Notes under the pieces: model-generated
What the model was told of the DNA's origin: nothing
The model's input: the letters and a program-made list of their open reading frames with translations, nothing else
Databases searched by the model: none
Assembly (NCBI GenBank): GCA_033807775.1
Contig: CM066321.1
Coordinates: forward strand, 235,220,350-235,284,349
Length of the DNA: 64,000 nt
Reading direction: 5' to 3'
Source of the DNA: Saussurea involucrata
Taxonomy: Eukaryota > Streptophyta > Magnoliopsida > Asterales > Asteraceae
Program-made: the position numbers and the translations under genes
Shown here: piece by piece, positions 1 through 12,922 of the stretch
Numbering within the stretch: position 1 is the first letter of the stretch
Layout of the letters: each line of letters begins with the position of its first letter

Positions 1-1
1 T

Positions 2-1000
2 ACAAGAGCTACAATTCCTGAAAGAGTTGTGTCTAAGGAACCTCATAACTAGTCTGATGAAGAAAAGAAGAAAGTGGCTATCGACACTAAAGCCAGATCC
101 ATTCTTTACATGGCTCTTCCTGACGAAATCTACCATTCCGTCATGAACCTGAAAACCTCCAAAGCCATGTGGGACACAATCTGTGTTCAATATGAAGGAA
201 CGTCTGAAGTCCAGGACTCACGTAAGATCAACCTGGTAAGACAATATGAAAGCTTCATTTGTGGTAAGAATGAATCTCTCTCTGAAGTACATCAGCGATT
301 TAACTGTTTAATAATAGATCTGAAAACCGTTGGTAAGGAATATTCTAACTTTGAAATTCTGACAAAGTTCTTAGAATGTTTACCTGAAAGCTGGGACAGT
401 TATTCAATGTGTCTCAAGCTATCATGAGCAGTCGAGTCATCTTAAGAAGAATCTTGTAAAAGATTCCAAAAGCACCCCTGTTGCTTTAATCTCAGAGTCA
501 CCTTCCACTCAACGATCCACTATCACTATCACTGAGTTGGAGACCAACTCTGAATGCTCATCAGATCATAACTCCTCAGATCTTGATGAATCTATGGATC
601 TCCTATCTAATAATTTCAGGAGATTCGCCAAAAAGAAAAATTTCAGAAAGAACAAACCTCTCGCTCTCACTGACAAGCCTAGATCATCAACTCCTGTTGA
701 TAAGGCTACTGCTACCTGCTTTAACTGTGAAAAAGTAGGACACTTTGCTAGTGAATGCAGGTCAAAGAAAGTTTATAAACCCTCAGCTTTCTCCAAGAAA
801 TCCTGTAACCCCAGTTCTAGAGATGACAAGTATCAAAACATGAAAGAAAGGTATGCAAAGCTAAAAGGCTTTAAGAAGAAAGGCAAAGGCCTTATGATTG
901 ACTATGATTGGGCTGCCTCTAATGAAGAAGAATCATCTGACTCAGAAGATGATGATGAGCCAATCTCTGTCTCATGGCCAAAATCGAAGATGAGGAAGAA
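2..1000 (+). pseudogene. Copia gag fragment (UBN2 domain plus zinc knuckle)
   Basis: The reading frame from base 2 encodes part of a UBN2-type Copia Gag, the nucleocapsid protein that packages element RNA. It includes the family-typical ALPDE, MWD and YEGTSEV stretches at 110-215. The frame has a TAG at 50-52 and ends at a TGA at 425-427. The homologous protein continues one base out of frame from about 426 to the assembly gap, with a CCHC knuckle (CFNCEKVGHFASEC) at 717-759 and an acidic serine-rich tail. It is clearly related to the Copia A gag at 34417, which shares the PDE(I/V)YHS and YEGTSEV segments. The N-terminus lies outside the window and the rest is lost in the gap. The nonsense codon and the frameshift mark it as dead. 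Confidence 0.85.
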
Positions 1001-1500
1001 NNNNNNNNNNNNNNNNNNNNNNNNNNNNNNNNNNNNNNNNNNNNNNNNNNNNNNNNNNNNNNNNNNNNNNNNNNNNNNNNNNNNNNNNNNNNNNNNNNNN
1101 NNNNNNNNNNNNNNNNNNNNNNNNNNNNNNNNNNNNNNNNNNNNNNNNNNNNNNNNNNNNNNNNNNNNNNNNNNNNNNNNNNNNNNNNNNNNNNNNNNNN
1201 NNNNNNNNNNNNNNNNNNNNNNNNNNNNNNNNNNNNNNNNNNNNNNNNNNNNNNNNNNNNNNNNNNNNNNNNNNNNNNNNNNNNNNNNNNNNNNNNNNNN
1301 NNNNNNNNNNNNNNNNNNNNNNNNNNNNNNNNNNNNNNNNNNNNNNNNNNNNNNNNNNNNNNNNNNNNNNNNNNNNNNNNNNNNNNNNNNNNNNNNNNNN
1401 NNNNNNNNNNNNNNNNNNNNNNNNNNNNNNNNNNNNNNNNNNNNNNNNNNNNNNNNNNNNNNNNNNNNNNNNNNNNNNNNNNNNNNNNNNNNNNNNNNNN
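1001..1500. other. assembly gap (500 N)
   Basis: Exactly 500 undetermined bases, which suggests a placeholder of arbitrary size. Nothing can be called here, and open frames running through it are artefacts. The Copia gag frame enters from the left and does not reappear on the right. Confidence 0.99.
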
Positions 1501-1652
1501 ATAATTTAAGTAATTGGTTACGTGTTATGAAACAATACCATTAAATAAGTTGTATTAGATATCAACTAATGATAAATTGTTCCAAAATAATTAATTATGT
1601 CGTTCAAAAAATGTATAAGTAGACCGGAAAGAAACTAAATTGTAGTTACTAA

Positions 1653-3128
1653 AGGGCCGTTTATCTAATCACTTATTTGGGTAAGTGTTTACCGGTAAAA
1701 TTCAACACTATCACTTACTTCCCGGGTAAGATTTTAATCCACCAAAATGGCATCACATGCAACAATTTAGCCGGTAAGCACTAACGGTGGTAAGAGCCAT
1801 CGCACCAACTTACCGGGTAAGACTCTCGGTCCTTGCTTTCGACTCTCGGTCCTTGCTTCCGCTCTAACCGGGTAAGATTCTTAGTCCCGTTTACTAATAA
1901 CTTATTAGCTCTTACTGGGGTAAGAAATACTTACCAGGGTAAGAGATAGGTTTGTTTACCAAAAAAAAATGAAATTCCTGACCGTCTGCTGACCTTGGAT
2001 AGAAAATAAAATGAATCTTACCATGGTAAGAGGTTGTTATTCTTTATTTACCCCTTCAAAAAAAAAAAACTAACAACAGCCGTCTCTCCTCTCTTTGCTG
2101 AAATCAGGTACTCTCCTCCTTTCTTCCATGTATTTCATTTTCTTCTTGATTTTCTTCATCTCCAATCTTCTAATCGTTCTGCTATTTTGTTGCTGAAACA
2201 TCAGGGTTTCGTAATCTGCAAAGAGGAACCCGTCTCCCTGTGCGACGGTGTTCACCGAAGGCTGAAACGGTATAAAATCTGCTCGATTCTTCTTAACTTT
2301 TTGGTTAAAATCTGCTCTATTCTTCTTCTTTTTTTCTTTTAAATCTGCTCGATTCTTCTTTATTTTTGGTTATGCTCGATTTTCTGCTCTTTTTTTTTGT
2401 TTATAACATGCTCTTCTTCTTGTATATTTTCAAATTTGGTTGTTTTTTTAGTTTATGATAATTTTGTTCTTGTAAATTATTGTGAATCTGAAGTGGGTTT
2501 AGGGTTTTGTTCTTGTAAATTATTGTGAATCTGAAATGGGTTTAGGGTTGTTTTTTAGTTTTATGATAAGGGTTGTTTGGGATTAAGCAACTTGGTCTGA
2601 TGGTTTTAAGCTGCTGTGTATTAGAAACAGGGGAGGCTGCCACTGTTTGTTTATACATGTCTCCTCAATAATGATGGAATTCAAGTTTTTTATTTATAAA
2701 TTATCAATTTATTATTAAAATGCAAACAGCATATAACATAATTCCAGGGTTTATTGTTTTCTTGAATTTCGCCTAATAAAACAAATTAAAATCGATAGTT
2801 GTATTAAATGTTTTAAAATCATGCATTTTGTTCAAGATATTATGAAGATGTATTAAGAATTAATTAAGATTTGGTAAACAAAATTTTTTAATCAACACTT
2901 ACTCCAGACAGAGGGGTATAATGGTCTTTTTTACTCAGTCAGCACTTAATATAAAAAACTTGGTAAACAACAAAATCCAGCCAGCACTTACCCCAGTCAG
3001 ACCTCTTATTCCAGTCAGCACTTACCAAAAAATTTGGTAAACAGCCCCTTAGTCTTTGTCATATTTATCCGGTAAGCTAATGTGAGTTGGTAAACACTTA
3101 CTCGAGTAAGCATTTTATAAACGGCCCC
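1653..3128. mobile_element. 1.5-kb terminal-inverted-repeat DNA element
   Basis: The left end (AGGGCCGTTTAT) and the right end (ATAAACGGCCCC) are imperfect inverted repeats. They are flanked by TAA on both sides (1650-1652 and 3129-3131), consistent with a PIF/Harbinger (Tourist-like) 3-bp duplication. About 350 bp inside each end is packed with GGTAAG or CTTACC motifs, a subterminal repeat pattern. No transposase frame is present, so it would be non-autonomous. The core (about 2037-2640) is T/C-rich and looks like a plant 5' leader plus intron, possibly captured host sequence. Superfamily is inferred from TSD length and TIR bases only. Confidence 0.6.
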
Positions 3129-3131
3129 TAA

Positions 3132-5720
3132 GGTTCTTGAATTAAATAATTAGGTCACCATATTTCTAATGGTTACAAAATGTTTGTCTAGTATTTTTTT
3201 TCTTATAACATTATTGGTATCCAATATACCTTTTCAAAATCCTCACAATTTTTTTGAATTCTTTTGACTAATTGTGTGTTCTCAATTTCTCGTGTCTCTT
3301 CAAAACCCTTTTTGAACCGGCTGTCTCTACAAAAGCATTCCTATTATGGCTTTGGGATAGAGAAAATATATATATGTATACATGCCTACATGGTACCTCT
3401 CAAACCCTACTTTTGGTTTGGTATTTTAGTTTTTTTATAAACGTGGATTTTCTAGTCAGCTTACAATCCCATGATCGACCATGGTTTTCTAGAGTCATAG
3501 CAGTTGAACTCCCATGACCATAAGAACTTTGACAGCATTTGGATTCGAATCCAATAAAGATAAGATTTTAGTTCTAAATGTTACATAACTTTTGTATGTG
3601 GCATCATAAGTTCTAATTTTTTTGCGTATGGTTTTAAGCATTATAGATATGCAAAAGATCGATTGTGATTTCCTAAAAAAGATTTAGGGAAATAGCTAGC
3701 ATTGTATATCAACAAACTTTTATCAGTTTCTTCTTTGATTGATTGATCATTGGAATTCGTTTGTACTATGTCTTATTAATTCAAGACCCCGCCACTAAAA
3801 AAACCATAAGAAGTTACTTAATTCAAACTAACATAGACCAACACCTATTAAACTCTAAAGAAAGGAAAGAAGGATTGAAAAGAACACTTAAAATCTTTCC
3901 AAGAATGTTATGTTAATTGTTTATTTGGCATGTATTTAAGGAAGTTTAATGTTCTAGAACTCTTGCAACTATATGAAGGATTTCTAAGTCTAATGTTCTA
4001 GAACTCTTGCAACTATATGAAAGATTTCTTACCGAGATCAATGGGTGATCAATCATGAGGCCCATGGTCTAGCTTGATAACCTCCACGGCACTTGAGGGG
4101 TGCATGCCTAAGGTCTACCCAAGATATTTAAGGCTTATTCACAAGTCTCCATCAGAAAACTCTAGAGATTTCTACACATGTTTAGGTTGTGTCGTTCTCC
4201 CCACCGGAGTGACACATTATCCTCGATTACATTTTTCATAATAAGAGTTCTTGTAACAATGGTTTTTTTGCGGTTAATTGTGCGTAGATTTGTTTTAACG
4301 GGCCATTTGGTGTTTAGCCATGATTGGATGCATGTGGCATTTAAATCAAGTGGTGTGGTCGACTTATAGTGAAGAAAAGTTATGGCGGAAGCCACCAGGG
4401 CGTTACGGGATCTCCCATGCAAGTTTCGTTGCACGAGAAGTCGCAAAACATCTTGAAAATAAAAAATTGGGTGCCAAACGTGTTTCCATGCACCATGGGT
4501 CGCCTCCCAAGTCGCCTAAGGCTCTGGATGAGTGACTTTTGAGTTGGGACTACCTTCCACACAAGTTAAGTCGCCTCTCAAGTCTACTGGAGCCCCTGAT
4601 GGGTTAAAACCCCGATTTATGAGCTAGGATTTGCCATTACACATTTACACTCCCTCTTCTTCATTCCTCTCTCTGTGAGGCGATTGTGGCACTATTTGGG
4701 GTGATTCATAAAGGTTTCTTGAAAAATGCTTATGCTTAGATTTTTGGGACCTTTAGAGAACTAAATCATAAGAGTGTATTCTTATGATGATTCCTTATTG
4801 CATCTTTGGAGTAGTTAATTTCATAAAACTTGAAGGAAATGCACATTATTTTGTTAGACCTTATAAAATGCAAATCACATGAGTTGTGACACTGTGATTA
4901 TTTATTACAAAAAATGATATTAATTTGACCTATTTCATACTTTGATAACAATATACATAATATTTGGAAAACACATATTCCTGTCAAATAATGTATTTGT
5001 TGTTACTTGGTGACTTTAAATCATGCGCAAGAATTATTGTGTTTTTTGTAACCATTGATTGTTTATTTGTCCCATTTAGACACTTTTACAAGTTTAATTA
5101 TATATCTGTAGAAAATATGTATATTTGGTTTATTGGACGTTTTAAGACATAAGTACCATGAGTTGTGGTTGTTTGTTGATTTTAAACCATGTAAAATGTT
5201 GTGTTGGCCTGTTGGGATGTGCCCAACTTTTGGGTGTTCACATGTCTTAATTAAGCTTTGGTATCATGTGATGTATAAACCTTTGAGAAACGCATCGTGT
5301 TGGGTTCATTGGACATTTCAAAGTCATTAATCACAAACCATGCATAAGGTTATTTGAGAGTTGCTCCGTTTTAGGTGTTCATTTGTGGATGTGAAAATTA
5401 GATGCTTATATTTGCATAATCACTTGGAGTATACATGTTGTTGGGTAAATCTTATCCTTCATTTTATGATTTTTAAAGTTCGTGATTATGAAACTTTAAC
5501 CCTTAGCATGAGAGTTAATCGTTTCTGTTGTAAAGTAGGAAGCTTTAATATTCCTATCCTGGATGCTAGTGAGTATACACAAAGGTCGAATGGGAACCTT
5601 GATGTAACACTAAACTAGAGGTATTCGATATCTTTGAGGTGACACCCGATACCGAGAGAATGGGCATTAAAGGTATTGGGAACTTGAGGTTACATCGATT
5701 CGTGACATACTTTTGTGTTC
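3132..5720. other. non-coding stretch with degenerate repeats
   Basis: I see no gene here. The stretch is AT-rich. From about 4960 to 5400 it contains loosely similar units with recurring ACTTT..AATCAT and CATTGGACATTT-like phrases, which suggests an old diverged LTR. The short open frames have no recognisable composition. The sequence resumes beyond Gypsy-1 at 9508, so Gypsy-1 was inserted into this older repeat. Confidence 0.5.
3947..4034. repeat. 44-bp direct duplication
   Basis: Two tandem 44-bp units (3947-3990 and 3991-4034) both begin TAATGTTCTAGAACTCTTGC and differ at only a few positions. Confidence 0.85.
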
Positions 5721-5725
5721 CCATC

Positions 5726-5877
5726 TGATACGAATCCTAACTTGTTAAATCAACAAGGCCCAAGCCCAAGGCCATTTCAAGTCTATTCCAGAAGAAGCTC
5801 CAAGATGACAATCCAGGATAGTGGCTAAATTCTGTTAGAGGAGAGAGAAGAGAATAAAAGCGAGAGGGGGAAGTGCA
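5726..5877 (+). repeat. Gypsy-1 5' LTR remnant
   Basis: About 152 bp match the first part of the 3' LTR at 9182, with few substitutions. The remaining roughly 170 bp of the LTR are absent. Confidence 0.88.
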
Positions 5878-8800
5878 TGGAAGGGGCGATAGCCGATATT
5901 CCGGTAATCATTCTGGTCGACAGCGGGGCCACTCACAAATCTATATCTCGAAAACTTGTGCAATCTCTTGGTTTATCCGCGGAGTCTTTTGCAGGGATCA
6001 ACATCTAATTGGGGGATGGTCATCGAATCCATGTCAATCAACTATGCCCTCTGTTGAAAATTAAAGTGGGACCGTGTGAGTTCCTCATTGCTGCCGTTGT
6101 GTTCGACATGGGTCATTTGGACATGGTTCTCGGTATGGAATGGTTAAAAACGTTGGGCGATGTGATTCACAATTGGAAAAAATCTTCGATGAAGTTTGTA
6201 TATCAGGGAATCTCGGTGCAACTTCAGGGGCTAACTAAGTCAGAAAGTTCTCAGGCATCTTTACAATCATGGTTATCCGTGCCAACAACGAAAACAGCCG
6301 CTTGTTCGCTGTTTGGTTCAGCTGCAAATGTTGTGAAGGAACAACTTAGTTCTATGCAACAACAACAATTACACGCTCTATATGATCGATTTGGTGAAGT
6401 GTTTTGGACACCCACAGGGCTGCCTCCCTCTCGTACACATGATCATTCTATTTCCCTGATTTCCCCACACGAACCAATTTGCGTTCAACCCTATAGATAC
6501 CCGCATGTTCAGAAGTTGGAGATCGAAAAACAGGTCCAGGAATTATTACAACTTGGAATGATTCGGCCAATTAAAAGCTCGTTTTCGAGTCCTGTCATTT
6601 TAGTGCGGAAGAAGGATAATTCTTGGCGAATGTGTGTAGATTATAGAGCCCTTAACAAGGCTACTATTCCGGACAAATTTCCCATTCCAGTCGTCGAAGA
6701 ACTGATTGATGAGCTTAAAGGAGCGAAATTTTTTTCCAAGTTGGATTTAAAATCCGGCTATAACCATCAAGCATTGAAAAGACGGCTTTCCGCACTCACG
6801 ATGGCCACTATGAATACCTAGTTATGCCCTTTGGGCTATCAAACGCCCCGACTACCTTTCAAGCGATCATGAACGATATTTTTCGGCCATTGTTACGGAA
6901 ATCGGTCGTGGTTTTTTTTGATGACATTCTGATTTATAGTCCCACGTGGGAGCAACATTTGGTGGATCTAGAAGTTGTACTGCAAATATTTTGGAACAAC
7001 CATTTTATGGTCAACCAAAAGAAGTGTTCAATTGGCCAAACTTCGGTAGAATATTTAGGCCATATCATTAACGGTGAGGGTGTTGCAATGGATCCTAAGA
7101 AAATCGAGGCCGTGTTAGACTGGCCGATCCCACGAAACATTAAAGGCCTACGGGGATTCTTGGGTCTTACCGGGTATTACCGGAAATTCATAAGGAATTA
7201 TGGGAGCATTGCTAAACCATTAACGGACTTGACAAAAAAAGATGCTTTTGGTTGGAATGAGGCGACACAACAAGCTTTTGTGGCTCTAAAAGAGGCAATG
7301 GTGACTGCACCACTCTTGGCCCTTCCGGACTTTCAATTACCGTTTGTGGTTGAATGTGATGCATCGGGACGTGGAATTGGAGTTGTCCTAATGCAACAAA
7401 ACAGACTGTTGGCTTATTTCAACAAGGCTCTTAGTGAGAGGAATTTGGCTAAATCGGCTTATGAGAGAGAAATTATGGCATTGGTGATGTCAGTCCAACA
7501 TTGGCGATCGTATTTGTTGGGTATGAGATTCGTAGTCTACACCGACCAAAAGAGCCTCAAATTCATATTACAACAGCGTATCACATCCCCGAATCAACAG
7601 AATTGGGTAGCCAAGCTATTGGGCTACGATTTTGACATTTGTTATAAACCGGTACGTGAAAATCGGGCGACTGATGCCCTGTCTCGACGTGCCACAGAGG
7701 GGGAATTTCATACCGTGGTCTCGACGCCTGTTTGGTTACAAGGATCACAGTTACTGGATGAAATACGAGTTGATGCGGAAATCCAGAAGAAGCTGTTGGA
7801 ATGTGCATCTGATAAGTCTCGCCATCCAGGTTACTCTGTTCGCCATGGTACTCTGTATTACAAGGACCGTTTGGTCATCGGTCGTAATTCTAAATTTATT
7901 CCCATGCTGCTCAATGAGTTCCATCAGTCTGCTTCAGGTGGTCACTCGGAATATTATCGTACTTATCGTCGTTTATCGGCCATGGTCGGGTATGATTGCG
8001 GCGGTTCAGGATTTTGTGAAAAGGTGTGAGGTGTGTCAACGATGTAAAGCTAATGCAACAGCACCAGGGGGTCTCCTCCAACCTTTATCGATACCTAATT
8101 CCATTTGGGAAGACATCTCGATTGATTTTATTGTGGGATTACCCAAATCGCGGGGTTTCGATGCCATCCTCGTAGTAGTAGATAGGTTGTCCAAATATAG
8201 TCACTTCTTGTTACTAAAACATCCGTACACAGCTAAATCAGTGGCTGAGATATTCGTGCGTGAAGTAGTTCGCCACCATGGTATCCCAAAATCAATCGTT
8301 AGTGATCGGGACCCTTTGTTTCTTAGCGTGTTTTGGCAGGAAATTTTTCTCTCTCAAGGTACTAAGATGAACATGAGCTCAGCTTATCACCCGGAATCAG
8401 ACGGCTAAACGGAAGTTATAAATCGTTGCTTAGAAACATATCTAAGGTGCTTCGCGGTGGATCAACCGCGCTCTTGGTCAATATGGATCCCTTGGGCGGA
8501 ATTTTGGTACAACTCGACCTTTCATGGGTCTACAGGGAAATCCCCATTCGAGGTGGTGTACAGGCGTAAACCACCCACGGTGTTGCAATTTGTTCCGGGT
8601 GAAATCAGAGTTCAGGCTGTGGTGCAAGAACTCCAAGATCGAGATGAAGCTTTGCGACAACTCAAACAACACTTATCCACAGCCCAATCAGTGATGAAGG
8701 AACAAGCGGATAAAAAACGTAGGGATGTGTCTTTCCAAACAGGAGAGTGGGTTTATGTGAAGCTGAAACCATATAGACAAATGTCGGTGGCCCGTCGTAT

Positions 8801-9236
8801 CCACCATATATTAGCAGCGAGGTTTTTCGGTCCCTTCAAAGTGCTTGAACGGGTTGGACCAGTGGCTTATAAGTTGGAACTTCCACCGTCGTCCAAGATA
8901 CACCCAGTCTTCCACGTGTCGCTGCTGAAAAAAGTTGTCAGAACAACGACAGAAGTTGTATTACCACTTGAGTTGGAGGCTGGAATAGATGATATGTTAG
9001 TTCCTGCAGCGATATTGGCTTCAAGAACAGTTACGGAACATAACGAGCAGACACAACAGTGGTTGATTCAGTGGAAGGGTTGTGCAATGGATGAGGCAAC
9101 CTGGGAAGATGTTATTAGTATTCAGAGTCAGTTTCCAGAGGTAAGTCTTGAGGACAAGACTTTTTCTGAAGGAGGGAGTAATGATACGAATCCTAACTTG
9201 TTAAATCAACAAGCCCCAAACCCAAGGCCATTTTAA
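5878..9236 (+). pseudogene. Gypsy-1 pol (protease, RT, RNase H, integrase, chromodomain)
   Basis: This is a decayed polyprotein. Retropepsin comes first (VDSGATH near 5920, VLGMEWL near 6130). RT follows with the WRMCVDYRALN block (about 6625) and FFDDILIYSP at 6916-6945, where the usual YxDD reads FFDD. RNase H follows (VECDASG, YTDQKSLK) and then the integrase core (IVSDRDP near 8305). The C-terminal chromodomain-like segment is at about 9060-9110 (WKGCAMDEATWEDV). Breaks are TAA at 6006, a frameshift near 6770 between the SGYNHQ and KTAFRTHDG segments, a frameshift near 7990, and TAA at 8406, where the family has Gln in DGQTE. No functional product is possible. The chromodomain would have guided integration to heterochromatin; that is family knowledge. 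Confidence 0.9.
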
Positions 9237-9502
9237 GTCTATTCCAGAAGAAGGCCCAAGATGACAATCCAGGAAAGTGGCTAAATTCTGTTAGAGGAGA
9301 GAGAAGAGAATAAAAGGGAGAGGGGGAAGTGCATGAGGAGTATCGTGAATTATGCTATCTGTCTGTTGGCTCTAGCTTGTAGCTTGAGAGAGGGAATTCT
9401 CCCTGGTTAATTGTTTCTTCTTCCTTATCATTTCAATCTAATAATAACCTACTTCTCCTCTATTTTCATTACCTGTTTAGTAATTGTATCACATTCCTAT
9501 CA
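9182..9502 (+). repeat. Gypsy-1 3' LTR
   Basis: A 321-bp LTR, TG...CA, preceded by a purine-rich tract (GGAGGGAGTAA). Its first 150 bp duplicate 5726-5877, and CCATC follows it. Confidence 0.9.
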
Positions 9503-9507
9503 CCATC

Positions 9508-10816
9508 ACATCCGATGAAAATGGTTTCCCGTGTCATCAAAAGATTATTTGTGTTTTGTCATGCTTTTGACACTTTTGGAATGATATATTTTACAATGAA
9601 AACACATTTTCAAATGAGAAATATTGTTATTTAAGATTATTCATTTAGTTTTACTGTTTCGCTTTTGAGATATAAAATGCTTCAATTCACTAGGTTTTAA
9701 GTCTAACATTTTTTCTTGTCGACATGTGCATCAGGTTCTTATGGGGACGGTTTTAGTGACACTTGTGGTGAGTCTTGTTAATAGAGGCATGTGGACTTAG
9801 CTCCTCGGGACGTTTTCCGTATTGTTTGGAGATAGCAGTTTATAGTGTGGTCCTGTTAACATCCGGTTCTAATAATGTTTTTGAAAGAAATTAGATTCTA
9901 AGTTTGTTGTCTTTCATTAGTTTGTATGTAAGAAAAGACTGTTTTATGGAAGAAAGTTGTAATAATTTTGTTTTTTTACCAAATGTTTAATTTTAAATCG
10001 ATCTTTTTCAGATTTTGAGATGTTACAGTTCTCGTGGGTGCCAATGTTCTTGTTGAGATGTGAAACGGTCTTTTATTTATCTTTTGGGTCTTTCTGCCAC
10101 AATTTCAACAAACTTAATTATTCAAATATATATGGGATAAATTTTCTTTCCATTATGCCTTTAGCTAGCAACTCTAGCTTATATATAGGCCACCAATTAA
10201 GCAATTCGATTTAAGCCTTAGTAAAATGGTAATTCATAACACCGTATAAGTTCCCTTACGTACCACGACCTTGTCCATATTGATAAATTTTAACCATGAC
10301 TTAGCCGATAGAAACACTCTTGCACCTATATATCTAGGGGAAGATTTAAGGAGGCAGCGATCGAGGTCCCATGTCATAGAGAGTACCCGTACGTAGTTAT
10401 ATTACAAAAAGAATTATGTCCCGTACGTACAACTTCATTGGTCTGAATTACCATCCTTTCTAGAAATTAGACAAGCTTATCCTTAATTTCTATGGCCACC
10501 TCGCTCGTACAACTTCATTGGTCTGAATCCATTATGGTCAATGTTTTGCACCTCCTTGCGTGCGTGCGTGCTCATAGCTAGCTAAGCTAGAGAGAGTCTT
10601 CTCGGCCATAACGATTTAATATTTCAAACGATGAGAATTAAACTATTATATATGTTCCGTTTGTTTGATTTTGCAAGATTCTTCTTCGGATTTCAAATCC
10701 ATTCCAATCCATTTAATTCCATTTCAAATCCTACAAACCAAACACACAAATGACTCCAAATCCTTCCACGAAATCCAAATCTCTCGAAACCATTCCATCA
10801 AAACAAATACATACTC
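9508..10816. other. non-coding flank, possibly end of an older LTR
   Basis: No gene was seen. The sequence up to about 10026 ends ...GAGATGTTACA, which resembles a Gypsy LTR terminus. With 3132-5720 it may form one old element interrupted by Gypsy-1. A 22-bp phrase beginning CGTACAACTTCATTGG occurs twice (about 10429 and 10505). Confidence 0.4.
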
Positions 10817-10819
10817 TAA

Positions 10820-11048
10820 GGGGGTCGTTTTACCAATTGCTCCCACTTACCTTTATCGTAAACATTCTCGGTCATCAAAATTGATTGTTGTTAAACACCT
10901 TAAACACGGTAAGTGCTTACCGGTTAAGAGTCATTTCCCTCACTTACCGGGTAAGACTCTCGGTAGTTTTCATGCTCAATAGGTAAGGACCGTAAGGTAA
11001 GTGACATAGATAAACACTTATCTGGGTAAGTATTTAGTAAATGGCCCC
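10820..11048. mobile_element. 229-bp MITE related to the 1653-3128 element
   Basis: Ends GGGGGTCGTTTTACC and GTAAATGGCCCC are inverted repeats. The interior carries the same CTTACC/GGTAAG motifs as the larger element. Flanking bases are TAA and TTA, so the duplication is not exact. It is non-coding and likely a deletion derivative or sibling. Confidence 0.65.
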
Positions 11049-11052
11049 TTAG

Positions 11053-11590
11053 TTTTGATACCTTTATATGCCGTCGACACTCGAAAATTCAATTCAATTG
11101 CAACATTTAGTAAGGTAGATCAATTTATAATTCAACTACATTCTATTTAAGGCCCATGATATATCAAAACGAAACTATCACATACATCTTTCCAATATAT
11201 GTTTGGACTCGATCGACTTTGTTTTTGAGTACAAAATGGCATAAAACCCGTTTTTGAAAACAAATTCAGGTTACGGTGCAGTTTGGTGTTGCATCTGGTG
11301 GGAGGATATGATTAATTATCTGAACGGCAGAGGCATGCAGTTGTGAGCGTAAAGCATGCATAAATTATACCATAAAAACTAACTATGGTAGGTTTAATTA
11401 ATTTATGCATAAAAACCAGCTTGATCGATCGCATTTAATTTGTGCAAGTTTCTTGGGCATGCATGATGTGATGTCCTAATTAATCAAACTACTTTTGTTA
11501 ATTGGTTGCTCATTAATTAAACCACCAATGTTTATTTACCTTATTCTTGCTATATATTCCTGATAATTATGCAAGGAAATAGGTTCTTGT

Positions 11591-11633
<43 letters not shown>

Positions 11634-12879
11634 AGGCGTTTTAAGAATTTGACCACAAATAATAATGACTACAAATTTTTAATCTTAAATAATGACCACA
11701 AATTTTTAATGTAAACCATAAACATGAATGAATTTATTTATGACGATTTAATTACTTTTAAAACAGTGACGACTATTTTTTTTATAATGACATAAATTGT
11801 TTTTTTATAATCAAACATGCATGACTGGTTCAGTCGTTAATTTGAGGCCTATATATATATATATAACACACAAATGTTGGGTATTTTGACATAGTGATGA
11901 TTTTAGAATAGTGTCACTGCCATTAACCATCCGTCATTGTTTTATTTATATTTTATATTATATGGTACGTGTGTATAATTTATTAATATTTTCTATTATG
12001 TTTATGAATTAATATTTTATGTTTTTAAAATTATAAATCAGATAATTCATTTAATAAATATATCATATATATTATAGTTTTTGTAGTCAACATATATAAT
12101 ATAAATTGTTATAACGAAACATCTCTTACTAGAATTTTGAGATGTAATAATTAACATTTTGTTCTTATGTTGAGTAAAAATAAATATTAATTTTATCAAG
12201 AGATAATATAAAAAAGTTACTTATATATGTTATGAAAAAAGAATTAACATCACCAATACCAATATTAGGGTTGTACATACGTTGGGTTCATAGAATTAAA
12301 GGTATTTAAATAATTTAATTCAACTAAATTCAATCCAAGCAAAAGTATAACTTAACCTAATTCAACCCAAACCGGACCATATGTTCAGTTGGGTTGTTCT
12401 AATGTCTTATGTACATATTTATTTAGAACTTAAAAATTATATAAATTCATAGTATATAAAAGCATCAGATTTATCGGGTTACATTTGGGTTCACGTTACT
12501 CTAACTCAATTCCAACGTAATATTTACAATTTGAAGATTTTACAACTTGAATAAATATCAAATCCTTTCGAGTTGGATTGGATTAGGTTATTTCGGATTA
12601 AGTTGACCGAGTTGGTCGGATTAGGTTATTTGGTATCTTGGTATATCCTATATATCTCGGGTTGGGTTCATGTGAGACCAACCTATTTTCGTGAAGTCTG
12701 TGAGACCATATTTTTACACTTGAAACTTAACAACAAAACATTGTTGAGGTAAACAAAGTCGAACATTTACAACAAAAACACTGTGAATGTGTTTTGGTGT
12801 GAAGTTTTAAGAGTAAAATTGTAATCTAACGAGTAAGTGTAAAATTGTAATCTCACGAGTAAACCTATCTCTCTCTCAA

Positions 12880-12922
<43 letters not shown>

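Larger units (their letters stand above)
5726..9502 (+). mobile_element. Gypsy-1, truncated chromodomain Gypsy element
   Basis: The element starts TGATACGAATCC, ends CCTATCA, and is flanked by a 5-bp duplication CCATC (5721-5725 and 9503-9507). Order is partial 5' LTR, protease, RT, RNase H, integrase, chromodomain, purine tract (just before 9182), 3' LTR. The end of the 5' LTR, the primer site and all of gag are missing. The LTR runs directly into protease near 5878, so an internal deletion followed insertion or was carried by the copy that transposed. Domain order PR-RT-RH-IN-CHD is that of Ty3/Gypsy chromoviruses; Reina or Tekay cannot be separated by eye. Confidence 0.9.

Noticed and set aside
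974..1544. Open frames running through the N block
   Set aside because: They are artefacts of undetermined bases; only the part before 1001 is real sequence.
4162..4562. Overlapping short ORFs around 4162-4562
   Set aside because: Overlaps on both strands without family resemblance, codon signal or conserved neighbour.
11620..11960. Possible CACTA or Mutator-like element (ACCACAAAT and GTCAC phrases)
   Set aside because: No convincing terminal inverted repeats or target duplication could be aligned by eye.
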